64,000 nucleotides of DNA from Methanospirillum hungatei (GCF_019263745.1 NZ_CP077107.1:1550001-1614000), one strand, 5' to 3'. Positions 1 to 9,045 are shown, numbered from the stretch's first letter. Made by a program: numbers and translations. The notes: generated by a model from the sequence alone, not told the origin.

Positions 1-1845
1 CCATCGTGATGGTTCAGGTCTGGCCTGTGGATGCTGGTGACCGGTGACAAAGGCTTCACGAAACAAAGCCCTGATAGGTCCGGGAATTCGATCATAGGGA
101 GGAGCATACTCAGGAGAATACAACCCGGGAATCTTCTTTTCATATGCAAATAACCCTCGAAGGATCTTATCAGGGGTTGTTGGTGCATCTTCAATGAGCG
201 GGCCACGTGCCTGATATGGATGGGCCCCCTGCATTAAAAACCGAAAGATGAGAACCGCAAGAGCAAACCGATCTGCAAAGAGCCGGTCAATATCCTCCTT
301 TTCAAAAGATCCGTCGATTAGTTCAGGGGGGAGATATTCACCAGTTCCAACCCTGCAAAACCATGTTTTCGAAGAAAGAGGATCCGTTATCTGAAATGAA
401 TCGGTATCAATCAGGCAGATATCTCCTGACGCACTGATGAACACATTGTTCTCCCGAAGATCCCCAATACAATGTCCGGAGGAATGAACAACATCAACAA
501 TCCTGGCAAGACGTCCGGCAGATTTCAGACAAAACGAAAAGTCCTGCACCGGCTTATCGTACCAGGTATGAACCGGAGTATACCGCTCATCCAGCCGGGT
601 CATCAAATATCCCATAAACCGTGACTGGGATGATGCCGAAGTGATAACTCCGGTCGGCCAGCACATCCCTGTTCCAGGAGGAGTCTTGAGTGGACTGTTC
701 TGCATTGCCCGAATCTTCTCTTCCATCTCCGGACAACTCCGATGTGGATGAAAAACCTTGACACATCGGTGATCATCCCCCTCAACATACCAGATCTCAC
801 CTTCTCCTCCGGATTTTCCAGATGAGATGATCTGGAGAGGGGAGCCCTTCTCATCAAGGACCGTCATCCGGGACCTGGTTTTTATTCTGGGCAGGTGTAT
901 TCGCGGTTTGACCGGAGTTTGTAAAGCCTTGGTAATCTCGAGATTTATCGTATACAAACCGGCATTTGTAACAATACCAAGAGGGACAGATGCCGGGACT
1001 GTGCCAGGTAATAACCTGGTATCTGCCCTGATGGTAATGATCGCCACGTCCTGGACAGAGAAAATTGATGGTATTGCAGAAATCCAGGGATATTTTGATG
1101 GGATGGTCCCCCGGAGTGTACCGGTCCCGATATTGCGTATAACAAGCCGTTCTTCAATGATACCCCGCACAGACCAGGATATTCGGATAGATGACGGGGT
1201 AAATTTTGCAATCGGTCCTTTCTCCGGTGAACGATGCAAAGAAACCTCAACCGTTTCTTCCCCGCCATTGGTCCTGATCTGAATTCTCCCAATCGGATGT
1301 CTTGCCTGAGGTGCTTTGGACGAATGAACAACAATTTGGATGACCTGCACAGTTTTTGTCCATATACCCCTGACCGGAACCTCGATCCAGTCATTGAGCG
1401 GTACAGCAGTTCCGGATAAAAATCCAGGTCCGGAATTTCGTATCGTCAGCGAAAAAGAGAGGGTCTCATCTTTAGTAATTCCACAAAACTGAAAATTCTT
1501 TTCATCAAGTTTCAGTGCAGATACCGGAACAGGGGAACGTTTTAGTTTTACTTTCACCCGGACAATTCCACCAGTTGACAGAATATGAACCCATGACTCT
1601 CCTCCGGATGGTGCTTTCTCAGGCCTAATCTGAAGAATGATCCGCTGAACCAGGGGAGTGTTCAGATTCGTATCAAGAACAGTAACCCAGGGAGCATCAG
1701 ATCGGATATTCCCATAAAGCCGGCCCTTTCCTTCATTCATAATAAGGATTTCTTCCCTGACAGGACCGGACGCCAGGGGAGATACATCTATTTCTGTACG
1801 GTCAACCCGGATTTTTGGTTGTGATCCGGATGACACGGCACTCAT
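1..1845 (-). CDS. Protein kinase-like protein with N-terminal Ig-like repeats, partial (TerY-P triad kinase)
   Basis: The minus frame is open from an ATG at 1845 through the left edge, so 615 codons are visible and the C-terminus is missing. Residues 1-320 read as three similar beta-sandwich repeats of about 100 residues, each with a 'R(N/S)xGxGxLxG' core followed by W(V/I). A kinase-like domain follows: a glycine-rich loop GEGEIW near residue 345, a lysine in CVKVF, the catalytic-loop-like GDLRENN near 463, and DTDS in the DFG position near 478. The ATG overlaps the TGA of the upstream PP2C gene (ATGA), so the two are translationally coupled. A kinase next to PP2C and a TerY-like vWA protein matches the known TerY-P triad. 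The target is unknown. Kinase fold is confident; activity is inferred. Confidence 0.8.
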   Translation of the reverse strand, partial: MSAVSSGSQPKIRVDRTEIDVSPLASGPVREEILIMNEGKGRLYGNIRSDAPWVTVLDTNLNTPLVQRIILQIRPEKAPSGGESWVHILSTGGIVRVKVKLKRSPVPVSALKLDEKNFQFCGITKDETLSFSLTIRNSGPGFLSGTAVPLNDWIEVPVRGIWTKTVQVIQIVVHSSKAPQARHPIGRIQIRTNGGEETVEVSLHRSPEKGPIAKFTPSSIRISWSVRGIIEERLVIRNIGTGTLRGTIPSKYPWISAIPSIFSVQDVAIITIRADTRLLPGTVPASVPLGIVTNAGLYTINLEITKALQTPVKPRIHLPRIKTRSRMTVLDEKGSPLQIISSGKSGGEGEIWYVEGDDHRCVKVFHPHRSCPEMEEKIRAMQNSPLKTPPGTGMCWPTGVITSASSQSRFMGYLMTRLDERYTPVHTWYDKPVQDFSFCLKSAGRLARIVDVVHSSGHCIGDLRENNVFISASGDICLIDTDSFQITDPLSSKTWFCRVGTGEYLPPELIDGSFEKEDIDRLFADRFALAVLIFRFLMQGAHPYQARGPLIEDAPTTPDKILRGLFAYEKKIPGLYSPEYAPPYDRIPGPIRALFREAFVTGHQHPQARPEPSRW

Positions 1846-2654
1846 CAGGCAGACTCACCAGAAATCAAAAAGCCAACCGCAAGCGTTAGATCATCTGAAG
1901 ATAATGCCCGCATCCGTGAAGATGACAAAAGATCCTCAATCTCAACATTACAGTCCCGACCTTCCTGATAAAACCGCTCAAGGGATCGTACCAGAGAAGA
2001 AATAAATGGTATATACGGAGCTGCTTGACCATTTTCTTTTCTCATCAGTGCTCCCTGGCATCCGTCGGTTGCAAGAAGAACAGCATCTCCAGGTCCAAAA
2101 GAGACCCGCAAAGATTTTTCCCAGTTGTTTTGAGTCAGAACAGCAGTCTCATTTGCATATTCTGTATTGCCCGGAACAGAGAGCAGGGATACCTCGTTTC
2201 CAGATAAAATCGCACAGGCACCATCACCGATATGTCCACAGGTTACTCCTTCACTGGAGAGGAGGGCAATGAGAATAGTCGTTGCCAGGGATGAAAGGGG
2301 AATATCTTCTGATTCAGCATGAGTAATGAGATCATTTCTCCCTGATCGAATAGCCTTATGAACAATATCAGAACAATCAGGCTTTTCTTGTACGGAAGAA
2401 TCATTCTCGTCGTCTCCTCCAGGTACTTGTCTGAGAGACTGAACAGCAGCCTGAATACTGGAGTGTACAGCAATTTCCGCTCCTTTTCCCCCATATTCTG
2501 CAGAAGAGAGTCCATCTGCTACAGCAAGAATAAGAAAGTCTTTACAGGTATCATAAGCCCAGGCATCTTCACACGGAATTAGATCACGGATATGTCTGGT
2601 TCCTGCGACTGAGGCTCCACATGCAAAAAATTTGTTTAATCCTGAGTCAGGCAT
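1845..2654 (-). CDS. PP2C-family serine/threonine protein phosphatase (TerY-P triad)
   Basis: This encodes 269 residues starting ACGASVAGTRH. PP2C metal-binding signatures are visible: EDAWAYD and ADGLSS near the N-terminus, GHIGDG in the middle, and ATDGCQG later. It would remove phosphate from Ser/Thr residues, presumably opposing the coupled kinase gene. The frame extends upstream to a TTG at 2723, inside the vWA gene. The ATG at 2654 is preferred because it lies 4 bases after the vWA stop and directly precedes the conserved domain. The stop overlaps the kinase ATG. Length is normal for a compact bacterial/archaeal PP2C. The protein looks soluble, with no membrane segment. Confidence 0.85.
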   Translation of the reverse strand: MPDSGLNKFFACGASVAGTRHIRDLIPCEDAWAYDTCKDFLILAVADGLSSAEYGGKGAEIAVHSSIQAAVQSLRQVPGGDDENDSSVQEKPDCSDIVHKAIRSGRNDLITHAESEDIPLSSLATTILIALLSSEGVTCGHIGDGACAILSGNEVSLLSVPGNTEYANETAVLTQNNWEKSLRVSFGPGDAVLLATDGCQGALMRKENGQAAPYIPFISSLVRSLERFYQEGRDCNVEIEDLLSSSRMRALSSDDLTLAVGFLISGESA

Positions 2655-2658
2655 AGGA

Positions 2659-3360
2659 TTACAACTGAATGATACCCCAGCCTTCAGGACCAACCGGGTT
2701 TTCAAGAGATATCTGTTCACCAATCCGGGAATCTGATATCTGGGAAAGGCTTTTTGAGAGCCATAAAAACATATCAGCCCATTTTGCCTCCTTGAGCATA
2801 AGAGGAGTCCGACCCGGAGGTGAAATCTCCCGAAGCAGGATCATATTTGCCTGATCAACCCCAAGAGCCCAGAACAAGAATTTATGATCATGTTCTCCAC
2901 CATGGACCGCATGTATGACCTCTTCCCATTTTCCATCACCTTTTCGCATGTCTGTCGGTTGACCATCAGTAATCAAAAAAACCCATGGCCGGTAATAATC
3001 GGTCCCAATTCTGCGATACTCAGCCTTTCTATCTTCTACTATTCGGATCGCTTCAAGAATCGCCTCACCCATCGGAGTATAACCACCAGCCACCAGTTCT
3101 GGAGGTTCAAACTCAGACATTCCCGTAAAAGGCCTGACAAGTTCAACACCTTTCCCAAAAGTAATAACAGCAAGATCAATTCGTTTTACAGCTAAATCAT
3201 CCTCTTTCAGTTCATCGGTGAGAATCCTGAGGCCTTCATTTAACTCTGCAATTTTATTGCCTGACATTGATGCAGAAGTGTCAAGGACCAGAACCGTAGC
3301 ACAGTGGGGATGTTGCGGATATGGAATATCAACGATATCTTCCAGTTTATCTTCGCCCAT
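2659..3360 (-). CDS. TerY-like vWA domain protein
   Basis: This is a 233-residue single von Willebrand A domain. The metal-ion-dependent adhesion site is complete: DTSAS at residues 27-31, a threonine in GGYTPMG near 95, and ITDGQPTD near 130. TerY-type vWA proteins are usually encoded with a PP2C phosphatase and a kinase, and that is the order here: vWA, PP2C, kinase, all minus strand and nearly without gaps. The vWA protein probably acts as a metal-dependent scaffold or substrate for the other two; this is inferred from the family. It is the first gene of the operon. The intergenic region shared with the divergent protease gene contains a TATA-like ACTTATAAAA and a perfect palindrome. Confidence 0.85.
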   Translation of the reverse strand: MGEDKLEDIVDIPYPQHPHCATVLVLDTSASMSGNKIAELNEGLRILTDELKEDDLAVKRIDLAVITFGKGVELVRPFTGMSEFEPPELVAGGYTPMGEAILEAIRIVEDRKAEYRRIGTDYYRPWVFLITDGQPTDMRKGDGKWEEVIHAVHGGEHDHKFLFWALGVDQANMILLREISPPGRTPLMLKEAKWADMFLWLSKSLSQISDSRIGEQISLENPVGPEGWGIIQL

Positions 3361-3392
3361 TATCTGAAAATTGGCCGGTAACTTATAAAATG

Positions 3393-3407
3393 ATTGTTAA
3401 TAACAAT
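3393..3407. promoter_or_regulatory. Perfect 15-base palindrome between divergent genes
   Basis: ATTGTTA-A-TAACAAT is a perfect inverted repeat in the 85-base gap between the vWA operon (minus) and the hydrogenase protease gene (plus). It lies next to a TATA-like ACTTATAAAA at 3381-3390. The position suits an operator for a dimeric regulator of one or both transcripts. No binding protein can be named from sequence. Confidence 0.4.
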
Positions 3408-3445
3408 CCGGATAATTCAAGGTATGAGGACGCTGACTATACCAT

Positions 3446-3907
3446 GTGTATCTTGTTCTGGGAGTTGGAAATGATCTGCTTGGAGATGACGGTGTTGGTC
3501 CGTATGTTGCAGAGGCACTACATAATTCGGAATGGGAGGTATTAAATGCCGGAATTGTTCCGGAAAATTTCATTCGTCCGATCCGAACTCGGAAACCTGA
3601 TATCATCGTGATAGTCGATGCGGTTGATATGGGATCTGCACCAGGCACTATCAGAATAATACCATCAGAGTATATCAGAGATGTAGGTATTGGGACACAT
3701 CAGATGTCTCTCGCATACCTCATCGATCAGGTCTCACCATGGTCGAAGATATACTTTATCGGAATACAGCCAGGTTGCCTTGATCCAGATACACCGCTCA
3801 CCGTGCCGGTTCGTTCTGCTGCAGATTCTCTCATAACCATCATCAGGTCACATGACTTTGACAAGGTATTAGTCCTGGGAAAAGAAGATGCAAAGGAACA
3901 AGATTGA
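3446..3907 (+). CDS. Hydrogenase maturation protease (HycI/HyaD family)
   Basis: This encodes 153 residues of the M52 family, which cleaves the C-terminal tail of [NiFe]-hydrogenase large subunits after nickel insertion. The signature GVGNDLLGDDGVG sits at the N-terminus with metal-binding Asp/Glu positions. DAVDMG in the middle and GTHQMS near residue 92 match the other conserved sites. The start is GTG at 3446, because an in-frame stop lies just upstream and no ATG is in frame; family members begin within a few residues of this motif. No hydrogenase structural gene is in the window, so the partner (F420-reducing or membrane-bound hydrogenase) is elsewhere. Confidence 0.88.
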   Translation: MYLVLGVGNDLLGDDGVGPYVAEALHNSEWEVLNAGIVPENFIRPIRTRKPDIIVIVDAVDMGSAPGTIRIIPSEYIRDVGIGTHQMSLAYLIDQVSPWSKIYFIGIQPGCLDPDTPLTVPVRSAADSLITIIRSHDFDKVLVLGKEDAKEQD

Positions 3908-3955
3908 TTTCTGCTGCAGGAAATATTATATACAAATTTCTGAGGGTGAATAAAT

Positions 3956-4390
3956 ATGCAATATGAAAATATCGATAGCGCTGAGATGGCCGAGATGGCA
4001 TTGTCACAGGCCGTTGATGAGCATATTGAAAAAAGCCAGGAGGCTATTGATCGTTTATCTGAACTTGAAAAGCTTATTTTACAATGGAATCAGGAAGACA
4101 TCAAAGCCCTTCGTGCCTATATTCAGGAGATGCGGACGTTACTGGTGAAAAATTTCCAGGTAAAAATTGAAAATTTTATAAATATGAGGGCAATTCCTGG
4201 CATGAGGATTCCTGAAGAGATAAAACAGATGTACAAAATAATATCTGTTGACAAGAAGGGATTGGCTCTCTATGGTGCAGAGATGGATAAAATTGCCCAT
4301 ATTACAAAGATAACAGAACATTTTAAAAAGAAGAAAGAAGCCGCCCAGGCAGCAGCAGAAGCAAAGGCGAAAGAAAAAGCGAAAAAATAA
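3956..4390 (+). CDS. Small coiled-coil protein, unknown function
   Basis: This encodes 144 residues and is not recognised. It is strongly helical: residues 10-70 have heptad-like leucine/isoleucine spacing, and the C-terminus (about 123-144) is a lysine/alanine/glutamate run. It has no cysteine, no signal peptide and no membrane segment. A good ribosome site (GGGTGA) precedes the ATG. It lies 48 bases after the hydrogenase protease gene on the same strand, so co-transcription is possible. It converges on the helicase gene that follows. A structural or nucleic-acid-associated role is possible from the basic tail, but is not shown. Confidence 0.7.
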   Translation: MQYENIDSAEMAEMALSQAVDEHIEKSQEAIDRLSELEKLILQWNQEDIKALRAYIQEMRTLLVKNFQVKIENFINMRAIPGMRIPEEIKQMYKIISVDKKGLALYGAEMDKIAHITKITEHFKKKKEAAQAAAEAKAKEKAKK

Positions 4391-4408
4391 CCCGAATACC
4401 CTCGTGAC

Positions 4409-6658
4409 CTAAGATGAGATAGTTCTGAGAAGAGCCAGACAGCCCTTTTTATCAAGCGGCTGGTTATCATTCCCACATTTCGGTGAGTAAATACAGGCAG
4501 GACATCCATCTGCACATTGACATTCGCGAACCATGGACTCTGATGACTGGCAGAGCTCTTCATAAATATGATATGCACGCTCTGCTAGACCAATACCACC
4601 CTCATATCCGTCATAAATAAAGATAACCGGTTTTCCCTGACATTCTGAAGAACTTGTTGTAGATAATCCTCCAAGATCCCACCTATCACAGAGTACATGA
4701 AATGGCATCATCGCGATCAGGGCATGTTCTGTACCATGCAGAGAGCCTCCGATGTCCCGATCTGATCCAATTGCTGCCATTCCTGCCAAAGAAAGTTCAA
4801 TCCATACAGATATAGTCTCAAAGGTTATGGGTTCAAGTGAGAGCGGTTCGGTTGAGATCGTCTTTTCATCAATAAGCCGCCGGTATCCATGATACAATTC
4901 AGACACTTCAACCCGACCGAGAAACAAGGTGCCTGCGGAAATTTCCCGACTCATGAGCCGTTCCCGTATCTCGATCCCGGTTTGTTGATTTACCTTGGTG
5001 TAATATCCGGGATCCTCTTTCATCGCAAGGATCCGGTGGCGGTCAAAATCCCAGCTGGCAACGATGTAGCGTTCACCCTGGTGAATCAGAACCGCACCCG
5101 GATGAGCCTCTCTGCATGCCTGTCTGACATCAAGGGTCTCTATTACCCGGCTTTTTACTTCAACTGTCCAGACCTCACTTATCAGGGAGAGAGAGACCAA
5201 TTCACTTGCCCGTTTTCTCCCGGTGTAGACATATCCCCGTGGTGTCCTGGCAATAAGACCATTCTCAACGAGAGCATCAAGGTGTCCTGAAATCCCTTTT
5301 CCAAACCACCGGATATCTGATTCGGGCTGAATGGGAAGTTCTGATGAGGCACAGAGCAGTTGTCCTGACAGGATGTAGGGGTTTTTTGTATCAATAATTG
5401 CATGTTCGTGGGGACGGGCAAAAAATTCCGTTGGATGCCTCATAAAGAACTGATCCAGGGGATTTTGCATCGCAATGAGTATAGCAAGCGAATCCGCTGT
5501 TGATCTCCCGGCTCGTCCGGCCTGCTGCCAGACAGACATCATCGTTCCTGGATAGCCGGTTAAAATAACCGCGTCAAGTGATCCAATATCGATCCCAAGT
5601 TCAAGGGCATTTGTCGAGACCAGCCCTCTCATCATTCCGGCTTTCAGGTTCCGCTCCAGTTCCTGCCTCTCTTTTGGGAGATACCCAGCCCGATATGCAG
5701 CAATACTGTTCATCTTCTCAGGGGATTTTTGACGAAGACTGTTTTTGGTCCAAACAGAGACCAGTTCAGTCATCCGTCGAGATCCAGTAAAGCAGAGAGA
5801 CTGAAGACCTGAATCAACCAGGATGGAGAGTATTTCTGCACTCTCTGAATAAACTGATCGGGGTTGTGCCATCTCCTGGTATGGGTTATACAAAACAAAA
5901 TACCGTGACCCGGTCGGAGCACCACTGGTATCAATTATCGTCATCTCTCTTCCGGTCAATTGGCACGCAAAATCTGCGGGATTTGCAAGGGTTGCTGACG
6001 AGAGAAAAAACTGTGGGGCTGAACCATAATGATCACAAATCCGGAGCAACCGTCGGATGAGAAGGGCCATACTGCTACCAAATACCCCCCGGTACTGGTG
6101 AGCCTCATCAAGAATGACATACTCCAGTCTTGAAAAAAATGATGACCATTGCCGGTGCCACGGGAGGATCTGATGCAGTTCGTACGGGTTTGTCAGGATT
6201 AAACCAGCCTGGGATCGTATCAGTGGCCGATCATACTGAGGAGTATCCCCGTCATAAATCGCCGGATCAAGCTGCATCCCGGTTGATTTCTCAAGATCCC
6301 TGATGGTCCTGAGCTGGTCACGGGTCAGAGCTTTTGCCGGATAAATGGCAAGAGCGGTTGCATCCCGTACCTGTTCCCGGATGGTAAGAAATGGTAACAG
6401 AAAAGAAAGCGTTTTTCCTGATGCCGTCGGGGTACAGAGAATAACATCCTCCCCTGCTGCGATTGCCCTGATGGCTTCGGTCTGATGAGAGTAAAGAGAA
6501 ATCCCTTCCCTGAACAACCATTCTTTCACCCGGTCAGGTAAAACTTCAGGACACGAACTATATATAGCATCTTTCCCGGGAATTTTATGAATATATGCAA
6601 TATGGCTGGAGTACCGCCGGTTCTCCAGGACAAGCTCAAGAAAACCGGAGACGCTCAT
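4409..6658 (-). CDS. mrfA: DEAD/DEAH-box helicase with DUF1998 domain (MrfA/YprA-like)
   Basis: This superfamily 2 helicase of about 749 residues shows TPTASGKT (Walker A), LDEAHQYRG (Walker B), SSATLAN (motif III) and GRAGR (motif VI). The C-terminal DUF1998 region ends in a four-cysteine zinc site, CQCADGCPACIYSPKCG. In Bacillus subtilis, MrfA (YprA) is a 3'-5' helicase that repairs mitomycin damage with the nuclease MrfB. Here the next gene upstream is a MrfB-like nuclease overlapping by 23 bases, so the pairing is conserved. The frame begins at a TTG at 6694, but the ATG at 6658 is preferred. Function in methanogens is inferred from the bacterial pair. Confidence 0.88.
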   Translation of the reverse strand: MSVSGFLELVLENRRYSSHIAYIHKIPGKDAIYSSCPEVLPDRVKEWLFREGISLYSHQTEAIRAIAAGEDVILCTPTASGKTLSFLLPFLTIREQVRDATALAIYPAKALTRDQLRTIRDLEKSTGMQLDPAIYDGDTPQYDRPLIRSQAGLILTNPYELHQILPWHRQWSSFFSRLEYVILDEAHQYRGVFGSSMALLIRRLLRICDHYGSAPQFFLSSATLANPADFACQLTGREMTIIDTSGAPTGSRYFVLYNPYQEMAQPRSVYSESAEILSILVDSGLQSLCFTGSRRMTELVSVWTKNSLRQKSPEKMNSIAAYRAGYLPKERQELERNLKAGMMRGLVSTNALELGIDIGSLDAVILTGYPGTMMSVWQQAGRAGRSTADSLAILIAMQNPLDQFFMRHPTEFFARPHEHAIIDTKNPYILSGQLLCASSELPIQPESDIRWFGKGISGHLDALVENGLIARTPRGYVYTGRKRASELVSLSLISEVWTVEVKSRVIETLDVRQACREAHPGAVLIHQGERYIVASWDFDRHRILAMKEDPGYYTKVNQQTGIEIRERLMSREISAGTLFLGRVEVSELYHGYRRLIDEKTISTEPLSLEPITFETISVWIELSLAGMAAIGSDRDIGGSLHGTEHALIAMMPFHVLCDRWDLGGLSTTSSSECQGKPVIFIYDGYEGGIGLAERAYHIYEELCQSSESMVRECQCADGCPACIYSPKCGNDNQPLDKKGCLALLRTISS

Positions 6659-7721
6659 ACCATTCCCGGACAAGCCTGGTAAGAAGGAAGGCAAGACTTA
6701 CGACATCCTGCCGGTTGTGTTCGACAATCGGAACCAGGGGGCCGGGATTATGTGTCTGCATATACCGGCAGTACCATTCCGGAACCAGGGCTCCGGGCAG
6801 GTCATCATCTCGGGTAATCTGTAGTATTCTGCTCTCAAGTGTACCAAGCCTGCAGTCAGGAATGGTATATTTCCACAGCCTTCGTGAGGGATGAAGCAGA
6901 TCGAAATGGGGAACAGATGGAAGTGGTGGAAGGCCGTAATAGGCAAGGCGGTCTGCAATATAAGGGATATCAAAACTTCTCCCGTTAAAACTTACAAAAA
7001 CCGCATCATCCGGAATCTCATCAAGAAATGCACACAGTGCCGGAGCTTCCTCACCAAAATCCCGCAAAAGATATTGTTTGACCTGGAACTGTCCATCTTT
7101 AAAAAACCCAAGTCCTATAAGAATAAGTGGCCGGCCAAAAATCCCCAGTGTTTCAATATCAACAAATCTGAAAGATTCAGGTTTAAAAAGACCGGATGTC
7201 AAGAGGGTAAGGGGATGAGATGCACCTTTTCGTGCTGTAAGTAACCGGCAGATATCCACCGGCTCCCGTTCCAAGACCTCAAGGACACTACATGCCAAAG
7301 GTCGGAACTTTCGTTGCATTGCAAGATCTTCAAGTGTTTTACACCCCCGGTTTCTGAGTCTGACAGACATGGCCGGTCCGATTCCCCGGACAAGTGTGAG
7401 TTCTTTTCGGAAGAGTCTGTCAAGTTCCGTGATACTGGTATCCATCAGGGGGGCAGAAAACCGGGAATGAAGGACATAATATAATCCTTCCTGGTTTGTA
7501 TATTCCTCACCAGGCAGACAATCCTCAAGATAGGTTCCTTCATATTCACGACAAAGTCTGGATAATAAATAATTTTTTTCAAAAAACACAGATTCTTTTA
7601 CCGGATATCGGTTCAGACCAAGTCTGAATACATTATCATGAGGGACGACAGTGTATTCAGGTGCTGCTGCTATTCGTTCCTGCCACCGTCTTCCTATACC
7701 TGCGAGATCTGCCCCTGCCAT
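6636..7721 (-). CDS. mrfB: RNase H-like DEDDh exonuclease (MrfB/YprB-like)
   Basis: This encodes 361 residues. A helix-hairpin-helix stretch (VRGIGPAMSVRLRNRG) lies near residues 115-130. An RNase H-like exonuclease domain follows, with FVDIETLG (D and E), NGRSFDIPYI (D), and EHNRQDVVSL (H and D); these are the five DEDDh catalytic positions. In B. subtilis, MrfB is the metal-dependent exonuclease partner of the MrfA helicase in mitomycin-lesion excision. The gene lies upstream of and overlaps mrfA, the reverse of the bacterial gene order. The B. subtilis protein carries a C-terminal TPR region that is not evident here, so this looks like a minimal nuclease form. Confidence 0.85.
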   Translation of the reverse strand: MAGADLAGIGRRWQERIAAAPEYTVVPHDNVFRLGLNRYPVKESVFFEKNYLLSRLCREYEGTYLEDCLPGEEYTNQEGLYYVLHSRFSAPLMDTSITELDRLFRKELTLVRGIGPAMSVRLRNRGCKTLEDLAMQRKFRPLACSVLEVLEREPVDICRLLTARKGASHPLTLLTSGLFKPESFRFVDIETLGIFGRPLILIGLGFFKDGQFQVKQYLLRDFGEEAPALCAFLDEIPDDAVFVSFNGRSFDIPYIADRLAYYGLPPLPSVPHFDLLHPSRRLWKYTIPDCRLGTLESRILQITRDDDLPGALVPEWYCRYMQTHNPGPLVPIVEHNRQDVVSLAFLLTRLVREWYERLRFS

Positions 7722-7794
7722 GACTCAAGTACGGTCTCCAGATGGGCATATAAAATGTGATACCCACGGGGTGAAAGTGAACGAACAGATGGAT

Positions 7795-8427
7795 CTATTT
7801 TTTTATTCGATCCTTACAGGGTTTTTCTTCAGAGATTCCCGTTACAGCCTCGGTTCCTATCCGATAGGCATCAATGAGAGCAGTTGGATGTCCAGTGATG
7901 CCCCCATATCCATCCATATTTCTGGCAAGAACACCAGTACAGTGAGTAAATCCCAGGATGTTAAAAAGAGCTCGCATCATCGGAAAAGCAGTATCAAAAA
8001 CATCATCCTGGTCCATACCGGCAGTAGAGAGAAAATATCCCCTGCGGAGGGTTTTTTCATCAGGGCTGATGATATGACTGCCCATTTTAAAAAACCGGAC
8101 CCAGAGATAATGAGCGCGATCAATAAATGATTTCAGCTCGGTTGTAATCCCCATCGTGTAAATCGGAGAACTTACCACGATACAGTCTGCGGTTAGGAGT
8201 CGGTCATATAATACCCGGGCATCATCATCCATGATACAGTTGCCGGTTTTATGACATGCATTACACCCTTTACATGATGAGTAGGCAAGCTTCGATAACA
8301 GTACCTTCTCAACATTACCGCCGGCATCAGCAGCTCCTTCTAAGAACCGGTCCAACAATTGCTCGGTATTTCCATGACGCCTTGGACTTCCCATAAGACC
8401 GATCACCGTGACCGGGGATTTTCTCAT
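7795..8427 (-). CDS. NADPH-dependent FMN reductase / flavodoxin-fold flavoprotein
   Basis: This encodes 210 residues with a flavodoxin-like fold. The N-terminal GSPRRHGNT is the FMN phosphate loop. A cysteine motif, CKGCNACHKTGNC, follows near residues 53-65, as in iron-sulfur flavoproteins (Isf). SSPIYTMG near 85 is the second FMN loop. Such proteins transfer electrons from ferredoxin or NAD(P)H to O2, H2O2 or other acceptors in methanogens. The ATG overlaps the TGA of the next upstream flavoprotein (ATGA). It is the last gene of a redox operon running back to 10471. Exact substrate unknown. Confidence 0.85.
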   Translation of the reverse strand: MRKSPVTVIGLMGSPRRHGNTEQLLDRFLEGAADAGGNVEKVLLSKLAYSSCKGCNACHKTGNCIMDDDARVLYDRLLTADCIVVSSPIYTMGITTELKSFIDRAHYLWVRFFKMGSHIISPDEKTLRRGYFLSTAGMDQDDVFDTAFPMMRALFNILGFTHCTGVLARNMDGYGGITGHPTALIDAYRIGTEAVTGISEEKPCKDRIKK

Positions 8428-9038
8428 GAAAGCCGCTCCTTCATCATCGCAACCAGGTTCTGTGATATCCGGGCAGCCTCACTCTTCGCGGTAGGATGCG
8501 TAGCTATCGCCCCTTTCTCATCCACATTCCTGATCATGAGATATGAAAGGTCTTTGTTTTTCACATCTATCACATGAAAAAAGCATTTTACGACAGGAAT
8601 TGCAGCATCAAACACATAATCCCAGTCCTGCCCTGCTGTTGACAAAAACAGTCCGAATCGTTTTCCTACCCGCTCAGGAGGGACCACCGGGAGATGTAAG
8701 ACATATTTCCGTGACCTGAAGACCTGGGCACGGTCAACGAGTGCTTTTGCCTGGGCACAGATGCTCATACAATAAATCGGTGATGAAAGAATAATGCAGT
8801 CTGCTTCAATTATCTGATCATGAAGAGCATCCATCCCGTCATGTTGTACACAATAATTGAGTTTTTCGCAGGCATTACACCCTCGGCAGGGCTGAATATC
8901 AGCATCTGTCAGGACAATCTTTGATACACGAACAGACGGATCATGTTTCATCTCTTCAATAACCCAGTCAAGAAGCATCTCAGAGTTGCCATGACGCCGG
9001 GGACTCCCGGCGATTGCAAGCACTCGGATCGGTTTCAT
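8424..9038 (-). CDS. Flavodoxin-fold iron-sulfur flavoprotein-like protein
   Basis: This encodes 204 residues, a paralogue of the following gene. It starts MKPIRVLAIAGSPRRHGNS, with the FMN loop at the N-terminus. CRGCNACEKLNYC near residue 52 is the cluster-type cysteine motif, and SSPIYCMS is the second flavin loop. The frame extends upstream to 9086 into the peroxiredoxin gene. The ATG at 9038 is chosen because it puts the beta-strand and FMN loop at the N-terminus, as in its paralogues, and avoids the overlap. It lies 7 bases after the peroxiredoxin stop. Probable role: an electron carrier for peroxide or oxygen reduction with the neighbouring genes. Confidence 0.85.
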   Translation of the reverse strand: MKPIRVLAIAGSPRRHGNSEMLLDWVIEEMKHDPSVRVSKIVLTDADIQPCRGCNACEKLNYCVQHDGMDALHDQIIEADCIILSSPIYCMSICAQAKALVDRAQVFRSRKYVLHLPVVPPERVGKRFGLFLSTAGQDWDYVFDAAIPVVKCFFHVIDVKNKDLSYLMIRNVDEKGAIATHPTAKSEAARISQNLVAMMKERLS

Positions 9039-9045
9039 AAAAAAA

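Noticed and set aside
945-1394. A 149-residue minus-strand frame inside the kinase gene
   Set aside because: The frame used by the Ig-like/kinase protein is open across the same region and carries recognisable motifs; the other frame has no domain.
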